In this document: piece after piece, positions 8,416 to 17,694 of the stretch | How positions within the stretch are numbered: position 1 is the stretch's first letter | Layout: each line of letters opens with the position of its first letter | NCBI GenBank assembly: GCA_963752565.1 | Contig: CAVVZC010000006.1 | Location: 62,001 to 126,000 of the forward strand | Direction of reading: 5' to 3' | DNA length: 64,000 nt | From: UBA11574 sp963752565 | Lineage (GTDB): Bacteria > Desulfobacterota > Desulfobacteria > Desulfobacterales > UBA11574 | Notes under the pieces: model-generated | What the model was told of the DNA's origin: nothing | The model's database searches: none | The model's input: only the letters and a program-made list of their open reading frames with translations | Program-made: the position numbers and the translations under genes

Positions 8416-9483
8416 ATGGAAAATAAATTGCTAGAACCATTCTGTTCGGTTATAAGAAATTTTATGAAAACAAAAGCCGAGTCTCAAGCATTGATTGTTT
8501 TTGACATGGATGGCGTTATTGTCGATGTCTCCGAGTCATATAGAAATACGGTCAGACAAACCGCCAGACTATTTTTCAAAGGTGCTGTTTCTTGGGAACG
8601 TTTGCCTGATCCCTTGTTCTCGCTTGCCGATCTTGCCAGGGTAAAACAGAGTGGCGGTCTCAATAATGACTGGGACTTAACATTTTTAATCATCAATCTT
8701 CTGTTTACGCTGGTTAAAAGATCATCAGAATACCCGGATTCGGACCCGTGGACCACGGTTAATAAAGCAATCAAAAGCTGTGATGTTGCCAATCTTGCCC
8801 AATTTTTAAAGGATGAAAATAATCCCATATCCAGACTGCTGGAAAAGAATGGAAGAATAACACATGACGTCATCGCCGGCCTGTACACCGGCGATGTTGG
8901 AAGCGGAAATATTATCAAGCAGATGTTTCAGGAGATATATCTTGGAAAAGAGCTCTTTGAGTCCATCTATGGGATTCCCTCAAAAGTGTTTTATGAAAAG
9001 GGGTACATCAACAGAGAAACATTGCTGATTGACAAATCCATACTTGAAAGCCTGTCAAAAAACAACATTCTGGCCATCGCCACCGGCCGCCCCAGAATCG
9101 AGGCAGACTACCCTCTTGATTTTTTTGACCTTAGAAAGTTTTTCTCATGGATCTTAACACTTGACGATTGTCTTGAAGAAGAGCAAAAATTATTTGAACA
9201 AGAACAAAAAAAGGTCAATCTCAGCAAACCAAATCCGTATATGCTCGATGCCATTGAAATAGCTGCAAAAAACAGCGTTTCTAAATACTATTATATTGGA
9301 GACATGCCCGATGACATGATGGCGGCCTCAAGATCTAGGGCTGGATTTATCGGGATCGGAATCCTTAAATCTTCATCCGAAAAAGACAGCCTAAGAAGAG
9401 ATCTAAAAGCTGCAGGCGCAGATTATATTATTGAAGACTTCGATGAATTGGTGAAAATTGTAGAATCTAAACACAACAACTAA
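8416..9483 (+). CDS. HAD superfamily hydrolase with large cap insertion
   Basis: 355 residues. Motif I is LIVFDMDGVIVDVSESY (residues about 27-43), motif II is the T of LAIATGRPR, Lys is in LSKPNPYML, and motif IV is YYIGDMPDDMMAA. About 160 residues of cap are inserted between motifs I and II, longer than a standard C1 cap. It is probably a cytosolic phosphatase acting on a small phosphorylated metabolite; the substrate is not inferable. No good ribosome binding site precedes ATG 8416, and ATG 8464, closer to motif I, is an alternative start. Confidence 0.85.
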   Translation: MENKLLEPFCSVIRNFMKTKAESQALIVFDMDGVIVDVSESYRNTVRQTARLFFKGAVSWERLPDPLFSLADLARVKQSGGLNNDWDLTFLIINLLFTLVKRSSEYPDSDPWTTVNKAIKSCDVANLAQFLKDENNPISRLLEKNGRITHDVIAGLYTGDVGSGNIIKQMFQEIYLGKELFESIYGIPSKVFYEKGYINRETLLIDKSILESLSKNNILAIATGRPRIEADYPLDFFDLRKFFSWILTLDDCLEEEQKLFEQEQKKVNLSKPNPYMLDAIEIAAKNSVSKYYYIGDMPDDMMAASRSRAGFIGIGILKSSSEKDSLRRDLKAAGADYIIEDFDELVKIVESKHNN

Positions 9484-9555
9484 TTCAAGGGTCGGGATGT
9501 TTTTATTTGTCGAATTGCTCCATAGATAATGTTTTTTTTAAACCATGTAAACTCG
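9484..9555. repeat. Diverged dispersed repeat, copy 1
   Basis: About 72 bases match 18713-18785 at most positions, including the shared blocks GTTTTTATTTG and TGTAAACTC. Both copies follow the end of a metabolic gene. The palindromic element at 9557 begins exactly where this similarity stops. Confidence 0.6.
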
Positions 9556-9556
9556 C

Positions 9557-9767
9557 CACGTCTTCATAGGGTGTACTCCCCCGTGTAACGATATTGGCGA
9601 AGTGGCTTCGTCATTTCAATGACTTAGCAGTGGGGGAAACCGCGGCTCCCGCATGCTTTTCGCGGGAGAACGCGGAGGGGGCAGGAATGCCACCTCTGCT
9701 AAGTCATTGTAATGACCAGGCACGTAGACACCGGAGTGAACGGGAGAGCACAGCCTGTGAAGACGTG
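9557..9767. repeat. 211-base imperfect palindrome (candidate MITE or structured RNA)
   Basis: The ends CACGTCTTCA and TGAAGACGTG are perfect inverted repeats. Inside, 9610-9630 pairs with 9696-9716 over 21 positions with one mismatch, and the centre is GC-rich (CCGCGG, CGCGGGAG). No convincing protein is encoded. This length and architecture fit a non-autonomous inverted-repeat element, or a long structured RNA after the HAD gene. Confidence 0.65.
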
Positions 9768-9855
9768 CTTAACTCGTGGTTATCGGATCGTAAAGAAATA
9801 ACAGATTCCAATACACGCCTTAAAAATGGAAAAAAGAGGACGTTTTTCAAAGGTA

Positions 9856-10968
9856 TCAAAATAAAGAATTCAACGGGTAATATTCCAGTCCAAACGCTTC
9901 TGCCACCGCTTTATACGTCACCTTCCCTTGGATTATATTAATACCCTTGGCAATCTCCGGGTTTTCCATTGCCGCTTTTTCATATCCTTTACCTGCGATT
10001 TCAAGGGCATACGGCAGTGTTACATTGGTGAGCGCTTTGGTCGAAGTATTTGAAACCGCCCCGGGCATATTTGCCACACAGTAATGAACAATGCCATCTA
10101 CCTCATATATGGGATTATCGTGAGTTGTGGGCTTTGCCGTCTCAATGCACCCGCCCTGATCAATGGCCACGTCAACGATGACCGATCCTTTCTTCATTAA
10201 CGTTAACATGTCGCGGGAAATCAACTTTGGAGCAACAGCTCCGGGGATAAGAACGGCTCCCACAACAAGATCCGCCTCTTTTAAAAGTCTTTTTATGGTA
10301 CCTGGACTCGACATCAGCAAAAAACAGTTCTTGGGCATTATATCGCTCAGATAACGGAGCCGTTCAGGATTGTTGTCCAGCAGGTACACCTTTGCACCAA
10401 GGCCACAGGCGACTTTGGCAGCATTGGTTCCAACAATACCGCCGCCGATAATCAAAACGGTGCCAGGTTCTACTCCCGGTACACCGCTTAAAAGAACGCC
10501 ACAACCGCCATACGTCTTTTCCAGATATTTGGCCCCCTCCTGGATAGACAATCTGCCGGCAACTTCACTCATAGGCGTCAGAAGCGGCAATGAACCGTTC
10601 TTCCGTTCCACTGTTTCATAAGCCACCGCAACAGCTCCCGAATCCATTATGGCTTTGGTAAGTTCAAATGACGCGGCAAAATGAAAAAAGGTAAACAGAA
10701 TTTGACCCTTTTGTATCAACGGGTACTCAACGGGAAGCGGCTCTTTGACTTTCATAATCATTTCGCATTCCCGGTAAATCTCTTCCGGAGAATTGAAAAT
10801 TGTTGCCCCAACGTTTTCATAATCTTTGTTATAAAAATCAGACCCATTACCAGCATCGACCTCAACGAAAACGTCATGTCCATGTTCCCGCATCTGCTCA
10901 ACACCTTCCGGCGTAACAGCAACCCTGTGCTCTTTCGTTTTTATCTCTTTTAGGACACCAATTCGCAT
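9856..10968 (-). CDS. ald: Alanine dehydrogenase
   Basis: 370 residues, the usual length. The N-terminus MRIGVLKEIKTKEHRVAVTP contains the substrate-binding Arg and the conserved EIK signature. K and H of the catalytic region follow in the MIMKVKEPLP and FTFFHFAAS segments. The NAD-binding glycine motif is VLIIGGGIVGTNAAKVA. The enzyme oxidatively deaminates L-alanine to pyruvate with NAD+ in the cytoplasm. AAGGAGGAAAG precedes ATG 10968. It is monocistronic, and its neighbours include amino-acid transport and imino-acid enzymes. Confidence 0.97.
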   Translation of the reverse strand: MRIGVLKEIKTKEHRVAVTPEGVEQMREHGHDVFVEVDAGNGSDFYNKDYENVGATIFNSPEEIYRECEMIMKVKEPLPVEYPLIQKGQILFTFFHFAASFELTKAIMDSGAVAVAYETVERKNGSLPLLTPMSEVAGRLSIQEGAKYLEKTYGGCGVLLSGVPGVEPGTVLIIGGGIVGTNAAKVACGLGAKVYLLDNNPERLRYLSDIMPKNCFLLMSSPGTIKRLLKEADLVVGAVLIPGAVAPKLISRDMLTLMKKGSVIVDVAIDQGGCIETAKPTTHDNPIYEVDGIVHYCVANMPGAVSNTSTKALTNVTLPYALEIAGKGYEKAAMENPEIAKGINIIQGKVTYKAVAEAFGLEYYPLNSLF

Positions 10969-11425
10969 ACTTTCCTCCTTATGATATTATGTTCTTCTCC
11001 AAATTAGTTGGAGAAAAGGATTCGAGGAATCAAGGGGTCAAGTGATTTTGAACGCTTTGATTCAACTGACGTTAACATTGGAGTTTTTTCTGCCCTTATT
11101 CCTTGATCTTTTCAAAAATATGTTCTTATAAGAAAGTGACTCCAAGGATCAAGGTATTATCTTTATTTGTTTGTTTTTAAAGCTTTTTCACTCGAACCCT
11201 TGGATCCTTGGACCCTTGGACCCTTATCAATCGACCGACTCTTTGGGAGATGATTCTGATATTATAAATGGAGAGATATATTCTAAAAATCAGTTTGACA
11301 TCCAGCCTATCTGTTTTGTAATGTTTCGATTCTTTTCAACATTTATACTTAAAACAGCTTTGTGCATTTTTTTGGATAATATCAATATCTTTATCTTTGA
11401 ACAATAAATTAATTCTACAAAGATT
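10969..11425. other. Intergenic region with short repeats
   Basis: No gene is supported. It contains TTCTCCAA...TTGGAGAA (10992-11013), a tandem of CCTTGGATCC/CCTTGGACCC (11199-11223), and the motif ACTCTTTGGGAGATGATTC (11237-11255), variants of which recur at 18865-18885 and 26287-26305. Confidence 0.5.
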
Positions 11426-12370
11426 ATGAAACCAAAAGAATCTGTCAAAAACCATAGACGGGGCTATCTTTATGTTGTTCTGGCCGCCTTGATGTGGGGT
11501 TTGTCCGGATCATCGGCCAAATTTTTGTTTAACAGCGGGATTACCCCTTTTCAGCTGGTCCAGATGCGGCTGACCATTTCAGCGATTTTATTGTTTCTGT
11601 GCCTTTTGATCCGCTTTTCTTCCCTGCTAAAAATATCCCGTAAGGATATTTTGTATTTTATCCTGTTCGGTACTGTGGGAATGGCCGGCGTCCAGTTTAC
11701 ATATCTGTTTACCATCAGCAAAATAAAAGTGGCGGCCGCCATCTTGCTTCAGTATCTGGCCCCAAGTTTTATCGCCCTGCATTCCGTTGTGTTTATGCGC
11801 GAAAAACTGAGCCGTTTAACGCTGATCGCCCTTGTCGGTGCTACATTCGGTTGCTATCTGGTTGTCGGAGCCTACAATTTAGAGATTCTTTCCATGAATA
11901 TCGTTGGAATCATTAGCGGGCTTTTGTCGGCCTTAACCTTCGCCTGGTATGCCATTCACGGTGAATACGGCATGCGCCGCTACAATCCCTGGACGGTTCT
12001 CTTTTACGCGTTGCTTTTCGGTGCTCTGGTCTGGAACATCCTGCACCCTCCACTCGAAGCCTTCATGCACGCTTATTCGTCGGTGCAGTGGATGTGGATT
12101 CTGTATATCGGAGTCATGGGAACCCTTGTTCCTTTCGGCCTCTATCTGGAGGGCATTAACCTGATCCGTTCCACCCGGGCCAGCATTACCGCAACCATAG
12201 AACCCATTACCGCCGGCATAATATCTTATATTTTTCTCAATGAAATCATGGAGATCCCACAGATCACAGGTGGCGTCATCGTTATTGCATCCATCATTTT
12301 GCTTCAACTGAATCAGGAACAAGACGACAAGGCACCGAGCATTATTCGGGCTAAAAGCCAAACGGAGTAA
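11426..12370 (+). CDS. EamA/DMT family transporter
   Basis: 314 residues with ten predicted membrane helices arranged as two EamA repeats (about 17-150 and 155-295). The first helix starts GYLYVVLAALMWGLSGSSAKF, and the second repeat has LSALTFAWYAIHGEYG. It belongs to the RhaT/YdcZ-like drug/metabolite superfamily of inner-membrane exporters; amino acids are common substrates, but the specificity here is unknown. Its position between ald and the liv operon suggests amino-acid traffic, which is inference. The ribosome binding site is weak. Confidence 0.88.
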   Translation: MKPKESVKNHRRGYLYVVLAALMWGLSGSSAKFLFNSGITPFQLVQMRLTISAILLFLCLLIRFSSLLKISRKDILYFILFGTVGMAGVQFTYLFTISKIKVAAAILLQYLAPSFIALHSVVFMREKLSRLTLIALVGATFGCYLVVGAYNLEILSMNIVGIISGLLSALTFAWYAIHGEYGMRRYNPWTVLFYALLFGALVWNILHPPLEAFMHAYSSVQWMWILYIGVMGTLVPFGLYLEGINLIRSTRASITATIEPITAGIISYIFLNEIMEIPQITGGVIVIASIILLQLNQEQDDKAPSIIRAKSQTE

Positions 12371-12439
12371 TCGAGACCTTTGAAAAACATCCCTTAAAGT
12401 TGAAAGTTAAAAGCAAAAAAGAAATTTTTAGACGATCCT

Positions 12440-13162
12440 TTACTCTCCAAGATAAGCCTTTTTGACCTTCTCGTTTTCTAAAAGCCTTGCAGCCCTGTCG
12501 GTCAAAACGATTCGGCCGGTCTCCATGACGTAGCCGCTGTTTGAAATGCTCAGCGCCATGTGGGCATTTTGTTCCACCAAAAAAATGGTCACTCCCATTT
12601 TATTGATTTCCAGAATTGTCTCAAAGATCTTCTCGACCAGTTTCGGTGCCAAACCCAAAGACGGCTCGTCTAACAACAACAGTTCCGGCCGGGACATCAG
12701 CGCCCGACCGATGGCCAGCATCTGCTGTTCACCACCGCTTAAAGTACCCCCCAGTTGCCGGGTGCGGTCTTTTAAAACCGGAAAAAGGCCCAATACCCAT
12801 TCCATGTCGGTGGCCACCTCTGCCTTGTCATTACGCAAATAAGCCCCCATCTCCAGATTTTCCAGTGTGGTCATTCTGGGAAAAATCTGTCGGCCCTCCG
12901 GTGTTTGGGAAATCCCCTTTGCGGCCACTTGCTCGGGGCGAAGATGGTGGATCGGACGGCCTTTGAATCGGATCTCACCTCTGGTCGCCCGCTGGACGCC
13001 AAATATCGTCAACAAAGTGGTCGACTTACCGGCACCGTTGGCACCGATTAAACAGGCAATGTCGCCGGCCGGAATGGCGCAGGAGATGCCTTTTAAGGCA
13101 TGGATATTACCATAATATGTGTGCACATCCTTAAGCTCAAGAATCGTCTCCTTAATCGCCAT
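12440..13162 (-). CDS. livF: Branched-chain amino acid ABC transporter ATPase LivF
   Basis: 240 residues. Walker A is GANGAGKST, the signature LSGGEQQM, Walker B ELLLLDEPSLGLAP, and H-loop LVEQNAHMA. The N-terminus with LKDVHTYYGNIHALKGIS is characteristic of LivF rather than LivG. It energises the inner-membrane LivHM permease. It is the last gene of the liv run, three bases after livM. Confidence 0.95.
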   Translation of the reverse strand: MAIKETILELKDVHTYYGNIHALKGISCAIPAGDIACLIGANGAGKSTTLLTIFGVQRATRGEIRFKGRPIHHLRPEQVAAKGISQTPEGRQIFPRMTTLENLEMGAYLRNDKAEVATDMEWVLGLFPVLKDRTRQLGGTLSGGEQQMLAIGRALMSRPELLLLDEPSLGLAPKLVEKIFETILEINKMGVTIFLVEQNAHMALSISNSGYVMETGRIVLTDRAARLLENEKVKKAYLGE

Positions 13163-13165
13163 CTT

Positions 13166-14398
13166 TTAATCCTCGGGAGTAGATTGATCTGTTTCACGAA
13201 GCTCCCGTTTGCGTCGTGTTGCCGGAATTAGCCCCTCGGGCCGCAAAACCATCATTGCAGCCATTGCCAGACCAAATGCAAGCATTCGATAATCTTGAAA
13301 TTCCCTGAAAACTTCCGGAACCGCTATCAAAATAATGCCGGCCAGAATAACACCGGGGATGCTGCCCACCCCCCCAAGAACAACAATGCAGAGCACAATA
13401 CAGGATTCCATGAAAATAAAAAAGTTGGGGTTGATGTAACTTAGTTTGGCTGCGAAGAACGCCCCAACCACCGATGCAAATGCGGCACCCATGGCGTAAG
13501 CCAACAGTTTCAGCCAGGTCGTCGGCACACCGGACAACTCGGCCGCCACCTCGTCTTCCCGAATCGCGACCCACGCCCGACCAATGCGTGAGTTGTCGAG
13601 CCTTCGAACACCGATGACCGTAAGTACAGCGATAATAAAAATTAAGTAGTAAAGCGCGTGCAGAGACCTCAGTGAATAGATAACCCACTCCAGTCCGCCG
13701 TCGGTATAGGCAGGATAAATCACCATCGGTTTTGACATGCCAAGCAGACCGTTGGGGCCTTTGGTCAGTTTGTCCCAATTGTTCAAAACCAAACGAATAA
13801 TCTCGCCAAAACCCATGGTGACGATGGCCAGATAGTCTCCCCGCATCCTGAGGGTCGGATAGCCGATGATACATCCGAAGATGGCCCCGACAACAATGCC
13901 GATGGGAAGAGATAGCCAGAAAGAAATGCCGAAGTTAAGGTTGAGCAAGGAATAGCTGTAAGCACCCACGGCATAAAAGGCGATATACCCCAGATCGAGC
14001 AAACCCGCGAGGCCGACAACAATATTAAGTCCCAGACCCAAGACGATATAAATCAAACAGGTGATGCCCACGTCGATCATATAGTTGTCAGCCAGCAAAG
14101 GGAAGATCCCCACAACAATCAATAGAAGAAGAATGTAGTATTTGGTGGGAAACTTGGAAAATTTTCTCGAGACAGTGTTTCTAAACGGTGCAAGATGGGT
14201 TGCAGTTCTCTGGTACATGCCGCTGCGTCGAACGGTCTTGTTCAACAGCCAGAGGGCCAGAATCCCGACGATTCCACCCCATATTGTAAATGCCCGGGCA
14301 GTTTCGAAACTGCTGCCGGGAAAACCGACCATGGGCAATATGAGAATGCCCAAAAACAAGGAGTAGATGATAAATTTTTTAAAATCGTCTTTTGCCAT
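13166..14398 (-). CDS. livM: Branched-chain amino acid ABC permease LivM
   Basis: 410 residues. An N-terminal extension with two membrane helices precedes the conserved core, where LGLNIVVGLAGLLDLGYIAFYAVGAY is the LivM hallmark. The EAA-like loop region is RLDNSRIGRAWVAIREDEVAAE, and the last helices include GGVGSIPGVILAG. It forms the inner-membrane channel with LivH. The start lies two bases from the livH stop, so coupling is likely. Confidence 0.95.
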   Translation of the reverse strand: MAKDDFKKFIIYSLFLGILILPMVGFPGSSFETARAFTIWGGIVGILALWLLNKTVRRSGMYQRTATHLAPFRNTVSRKFSKFPTKYYILLLLIVVGIFPLLADNYMIDVGITCLIYIVLGLGLNIVVGLAGLLDLGYIAFYAVGAYSYSLLNLNFGISFWLSLPIGIVVGAIFGCIIGYPTLRMRGDYLAIVTMGFGEIIRLVLNNWDKLTKGPNGLLGMSKPMVIYPAYTDGGLEWVIYSLRSLHALYYLIFIIAVLTVIGVRRLDNSRIGRAWVAIREDEVAAELSGVPTTWLKLLAYAMGAAFASVVGAFFAAKLSYINPNFFIFMESCIVLCIVVLGGVGSIPGVILAGIILIAVPEVFREFQDYRMLAFGLAMAAMMVLRPEGLIPATRRKRELRETDQSTPED

Positions 14399-14399
14399 G

Positions 14400-15320
14400 T
14401 TATACCCTGGTCTCGCTCACATGTTCACCCAAAAGGCCACTCGGCCGGAAGTAAAGCACCAGAATCAGAACGACAAATGTCGTCACGTCTTTCCACTCGC
14501 TGGGCAGAAACGCCGACCAAAGAACCTCGACCCCGCCGATGATCATTCCGCCCAACACAGCACCGGGGATGGATCCGATACCTCCCAGAATAGCTGCGGC
14601 AAAGGCCTTGATCATATAAATAAAGCCCATGTCGAAACGGACAGAACCGTAATACATGCCGACCATCACACCGGCCGCTGCGCCCAAGGCCGGACCGATC
14701 ATAAACGTGACACGGATGGTTCTGTCGATATCAATACCCAGCATCCGGGCCATGGTCTGGTTTTGAGCCGTGGCCCGCATGGCCTTGCCCAGCTTGCTCC
14801 AGTTCACGAACATGTTCAAAGCCACCATTAAAACCAATGACAATATAATGATAAAGACTTGCCCGTACGTTATCCTGGCATCCATGATTGAAAATCCGTC
14901 CATGCCTAAAATCGCCGGGTACGCTCTGTCAGAAACGCCCTGGCTGAGCATCATACCGTTGGATAAAAAAATCGACATCCCCAGGGCGCTCAAAATGGCG
15001 GCCAGGCGTGATGCTTTTCGAAGGGGCTTGTAGGCCAACTCCTCGATGGCCACACCCAGCACAGCCACATAGGCCATGGCCATGCCGAAAACAATAATTA
15101 GGGTTAAAACAAAGTGGGTTTCTACAAAACCGACCTTTTGCAATGCAGCCAGAACGATGATTCCGATAAAAGCTCCGGCAGTAAACAGCTCACCGTGGGC
15201 AAAGTTGATCAGCTCTATGATGCCGTAGACCATGGTGTAGCCCAGGGCAATCAAAGAAAAGATACTCCCCAGGAAAATAGCATTGATCAACTGCTGAATG
15301 ATAAATGATGCGTTATCCAC
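14400..15320 (-). CDS. livH: Branched-chain amino acid ABC permease LivH
   Basis: 306 residues, about eight membrane helices. The conserved start of the core is LIALGYTMVYGIIELINFAHGELFTAGAF. The cytoplasmic loop is YKPLRKASRLAAILSALGMS, and the C-terminal AAILGGIGSIPGAVLGGMIIG is typical. It partners LivM. It lies in the liv operon between the binding protein and livM. Confidence 0.95.
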   Translation of the reverse strand: MDNASFIIQQLINAIFLGSIFSLIALGYTMVYGIIELINFAHGELFTAGAFIGIIVLAALQKVGFVETHFVLTLIIVFGMAMAYVAVLGVAIEELAYKPLRKASRLAAILSALGMSIFLSNGMMLSQGVSDRAYPAILGMDGFSIMDARITYGQVFIIILSLVLMVALNMFVNWSKLGKAMRATAQNQTMARMLGIDIDRTIRVTFMIGPALGAAAGVMVGMYYGSVRFDMGFIYMIKAFAAAILGGIGSIPGAVLGGMIIGGVEVLWSAFLPSEWKDVTTFVVLILVLYFRPSGLLGEHVSETRV

Positions 15321-15422
15321 AGGATGAAACCTTTATTTTTTCATCGCACTGCATGTACTTTTTTATGGAAAACAAACGGATGTGGACCAAGAGCCAAGGA
15401 GCCCTTGGTCCAAACGTCTGGT

Positions 15423-16553
15423 TTAGAAGTATTTTGCGGTCAGCGGATCATAGTATGGTACAAACTTGCCGTCTTTGACGATCCAGACAATGTGAGCAAG
15501 CTTACGGTCGCCCTTCTCGTCGAACTTAATTTCACCGGTCACACCTTTCCAGGTAGTATTTCGGAGGGTCTCGACCATCTTGTTCGTATCTGTTCCGGAT
15601 TTTTTGACTGTTTCCAGAATAATCATAGCTGCATCGTAGGCATAGTATCCATAAGAGCCAATGGTTTCAACGTTCCACATTTTCTTATATGTTTTTTCAA
15701 AATCCTTGCGCTCCTGGGTTTCCGGCGCTTTGGCAAAGGTCAAGAATGTGCCCTCAGCAGCTTTTCCGCCCACCTCGATAAATTTGGGATGAAAGACTGC
15801 ATCTTCCGACAACATCTTGGCCTTAATGCCCAGAGACTTGGCCTGCCGCACCATCAATGAGCCTTCAGGTTGGTAAACGCCCATGTAAATGACATCAGGG
15901 TTTAATTTTTTTAATTTGGTCAGAACTGCGGTAAAATCTTTATCTCCGGGAGTGATGTGCTCAAGCGCAACAATTTTGATTTTATTGTTGTGCCCGGCGA
16001 ACCTGGTGATACCCTCAGTTAGACCGACGGTGTAAGTCTGGCGGTCGTCAATCAAGGCAAGGGTCTTTATTTTGAGACCGTCTTCAAGAAACTTCACCGT
16101 TGACCAGGCTTGAACATCATCGCGAGGCGGCATTCGAAAAATCTGCTTGAACCCGCGTCCGGTAACATCGGTATGGGTGGATGCCGGTGTAATCTGGACG
16201 ATGTTGGCCTGGTTGAGCGGAATAGAGGCCGGAATGGTGGCCGAGGAGCAGTAGGCGCCAACCACCGCGTGCACACCGCTGTTGATCAGCTTGTTGGCAG
16301 CCATGGTTGCCTTGCCGCCGTCGCATGCGCTGTCACCGGGTACAACCTCAATCTTATCATACCAGGGAATACCACTCGTTTTTTCGAACACAGCCACAGC
16401 CGTCTTGACACCTTGAAGGATATCCGTACCATCCTGGGCATATGGACCGGTCAGCGGGCTCAGTGTTCCGATTTTCAAGGTTTTTGCCAAAGCCATGCTA
16501 TGAAATCCCATGAACAACATTAGACATAATGTAAAAATAACAACCCTTTTCAT
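15423..16553 (-). CDS. livK: Branched-chain amino acid ABC transporter substrate-binding protein
   Basis: 376 residues. A signal peptide is clear (MKRVVIFTLCLMLFMGFHSMALA). The periplasmic type-I binding fold follows, with LKIGTLSPLTGPYAQDG at strand 1, a Cys pair at GDSACDGG/GAYCSSAT, and the TPASTHTDVTGRGFKQIFR segment that lines the ligand pocket. It binds leucine-like or other aliphatic amino acids. An AAGGAGG ribosome binding site precedes it. The order livG-livK-livH-livM-livF differs from the E. coli order but is complete. Confidence 0.93.
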   Translation of the reverse strand: MKRVVIFTLCLMLFMGFHSMALAKTLKIGTLSPLTGPYAQDGTDILQGVKTAVAVFEKTSGIPWYDKIEVVPGDSACDGGKATMAANKLINSGVHAVVGAYCSSATIPASIPLNQANIVQITPASTHTDVTGRGFKQIFRMPPRDDVQAWSTVKFLEDGLKIKTLALIDDRQTYTVGLTEGITRFAGHNNKIKIVALEHITPGDKDFTAVLTKLKKLNPDVIYMGVYQPEGSLMVRQAKSLGIKAKMLSEDAVFHPKFIEVGGKAAEGTFLTFAKAPETQERKDFEKTYKKMWNVETIGSYGYYAYDAAMIILETVKKSGTDTNKMVETLRNTTWKGVTGEIKFDEKGDRKLAHIVWIVKDGKFVPYYDPLTAKYF

Positions 16554-16760
16554 ATTCTACCTCCTTTTAGTAATGGGTAAAATGACATCCAAACCAAAGG
16601 ACCCAAAAGCAATGATCCATCTTTTTAGAAAATAGGGATTAGGAAATAGACAACCGCCAATGGACGCAAATGGCCATAAATGTTATTAGCTTAATTCTTC
16701 TTTATTCGTGTTCATCCGTGGTTTTCCTTATCCTCTTTTCTCTTTACTCTTTCCCCTTTC

Positions 16761-17546
16761 CTATTTCTGGCTTAACGCTTTGGTTCCCAAATAAGCCTCA
16801 ATCACTTTCTCGTTTTCTTGTATCTCCTTAGGTTCCCCTTCGGCGATCTTCTGGCCGTGATCCAAAACAATCACCGTTTCTGAAATCCCCATGACCAGCC
16901 GCATGTCATGTTCCACCAAAAAAATAGTGAGTCCCGTATCCCGCAGTTTAAGTATCAAATCCATTAGCTCAGCGGTTTCGCTCGGGTTCATACCGGCAGC
17001 AGGCTCGTCAAGGAGCAACGTTTCGGGCCGGGTGGCCACAGCCCTTGCAATTTCCAGGCGGCGCTGATCACCGTAGGGTAAATTTGATGCATATTCGTTG
17101 CGGTAATCGGCCAGGCCTAAAAACTCCAGAATCTCGAGTGCTTTTTCAATGATTTCTTTTTCTTCCCGGATGGCAAAGGGGAATTTAAACAAAGCCCGAA
17201 ACGCACCGCTTTTAGTCCTGCAATGCATTCCTACCTGGACGTTTTCAAGAACCGTCATGGATTTAAATAACCGGATATTTTGAAACGTCCGGGCAATGCC
17301 CCGTCTGATAATGCGGTGGCTCCTCAAATTGTTGAGTTTTTTACCTTGATAGGCAATCATCCCCTCAGTGGGCGGATAGACACCGGTAATCATGTTGAAA
17401 ACCGTTGTCTTTCCTGCTCCGTTGGGTCCGATCAAGCTGAGAATTCTTCCTTTTGGGACCTCAAGATCCAGTTTGTCCACAGCCAGAAGTCCGCCGAATC
17501 TTTTCGATACATTATTTAAAACCAATTCAACCATAGCATCAAACAA
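16761..17546 (-). CDS. livG: Branched-chain amino acid ABC transporter ATPase LivG
   Basis: 261 residues. Walker A is GPNGAGKTT, signature LPYGDQRRLE, Walker B ETLLLDEPAAGMN, switch LVEHDMRLVMGIS. The segment NVSKRFGGLLAVDKLDLEV identifies LivG. The start is uncertain: ATG 17546 or ATG 17534 (MVELVLNN), with no strong ribosome binding site for either. It is the first gene of the liv set, about 207 bases before livK. Confidence 0.93.
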   Translation of the reverse strand: MFDAMVELVLNNVSKRFGGLLAVDKLDLEVPKGRILSLIGPNGAGKTTVFNMITGVYPPTEGMIAYQGKKLNNLRSHRIIRRGIARTFQNIRLFKSMTVLENVQVGMHCRTKSGAFRALFKFPFAIREEKEIIEKALEILEFLGLADYRNEYASNLPYGDQRRLEIARAVATRPETLLLDEPAAGMNPSETAELMDLILKLRDTGLTIFLVEHDMRLVMGISETVIVLDHGQKIAEGEPKEIQENEKVIEAYLGTKALSQK

Positions 17547-17694
17547 TTAAAGCCCTTGAAACACGTTACAGTCATTACCTGTAAGCTCTTTATAAAATGA
17601 ACAATATTTAGTCAACATATAATATAATCTATACAGATTCATAAAAACAATGACTTGCCGGTTCAAGGAACAATTTAATTGGATTGAAAACCCT

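Noticed and set aside
9594..9941. Open frame of about 115 codons over the palindrome at 9.6 kb
   Set aside because: It is read from inverted-repeat DNA, runs into the end of the alanine dehydrogenase gene on the other strand, and has no ribosome binding site or protein-like composition.
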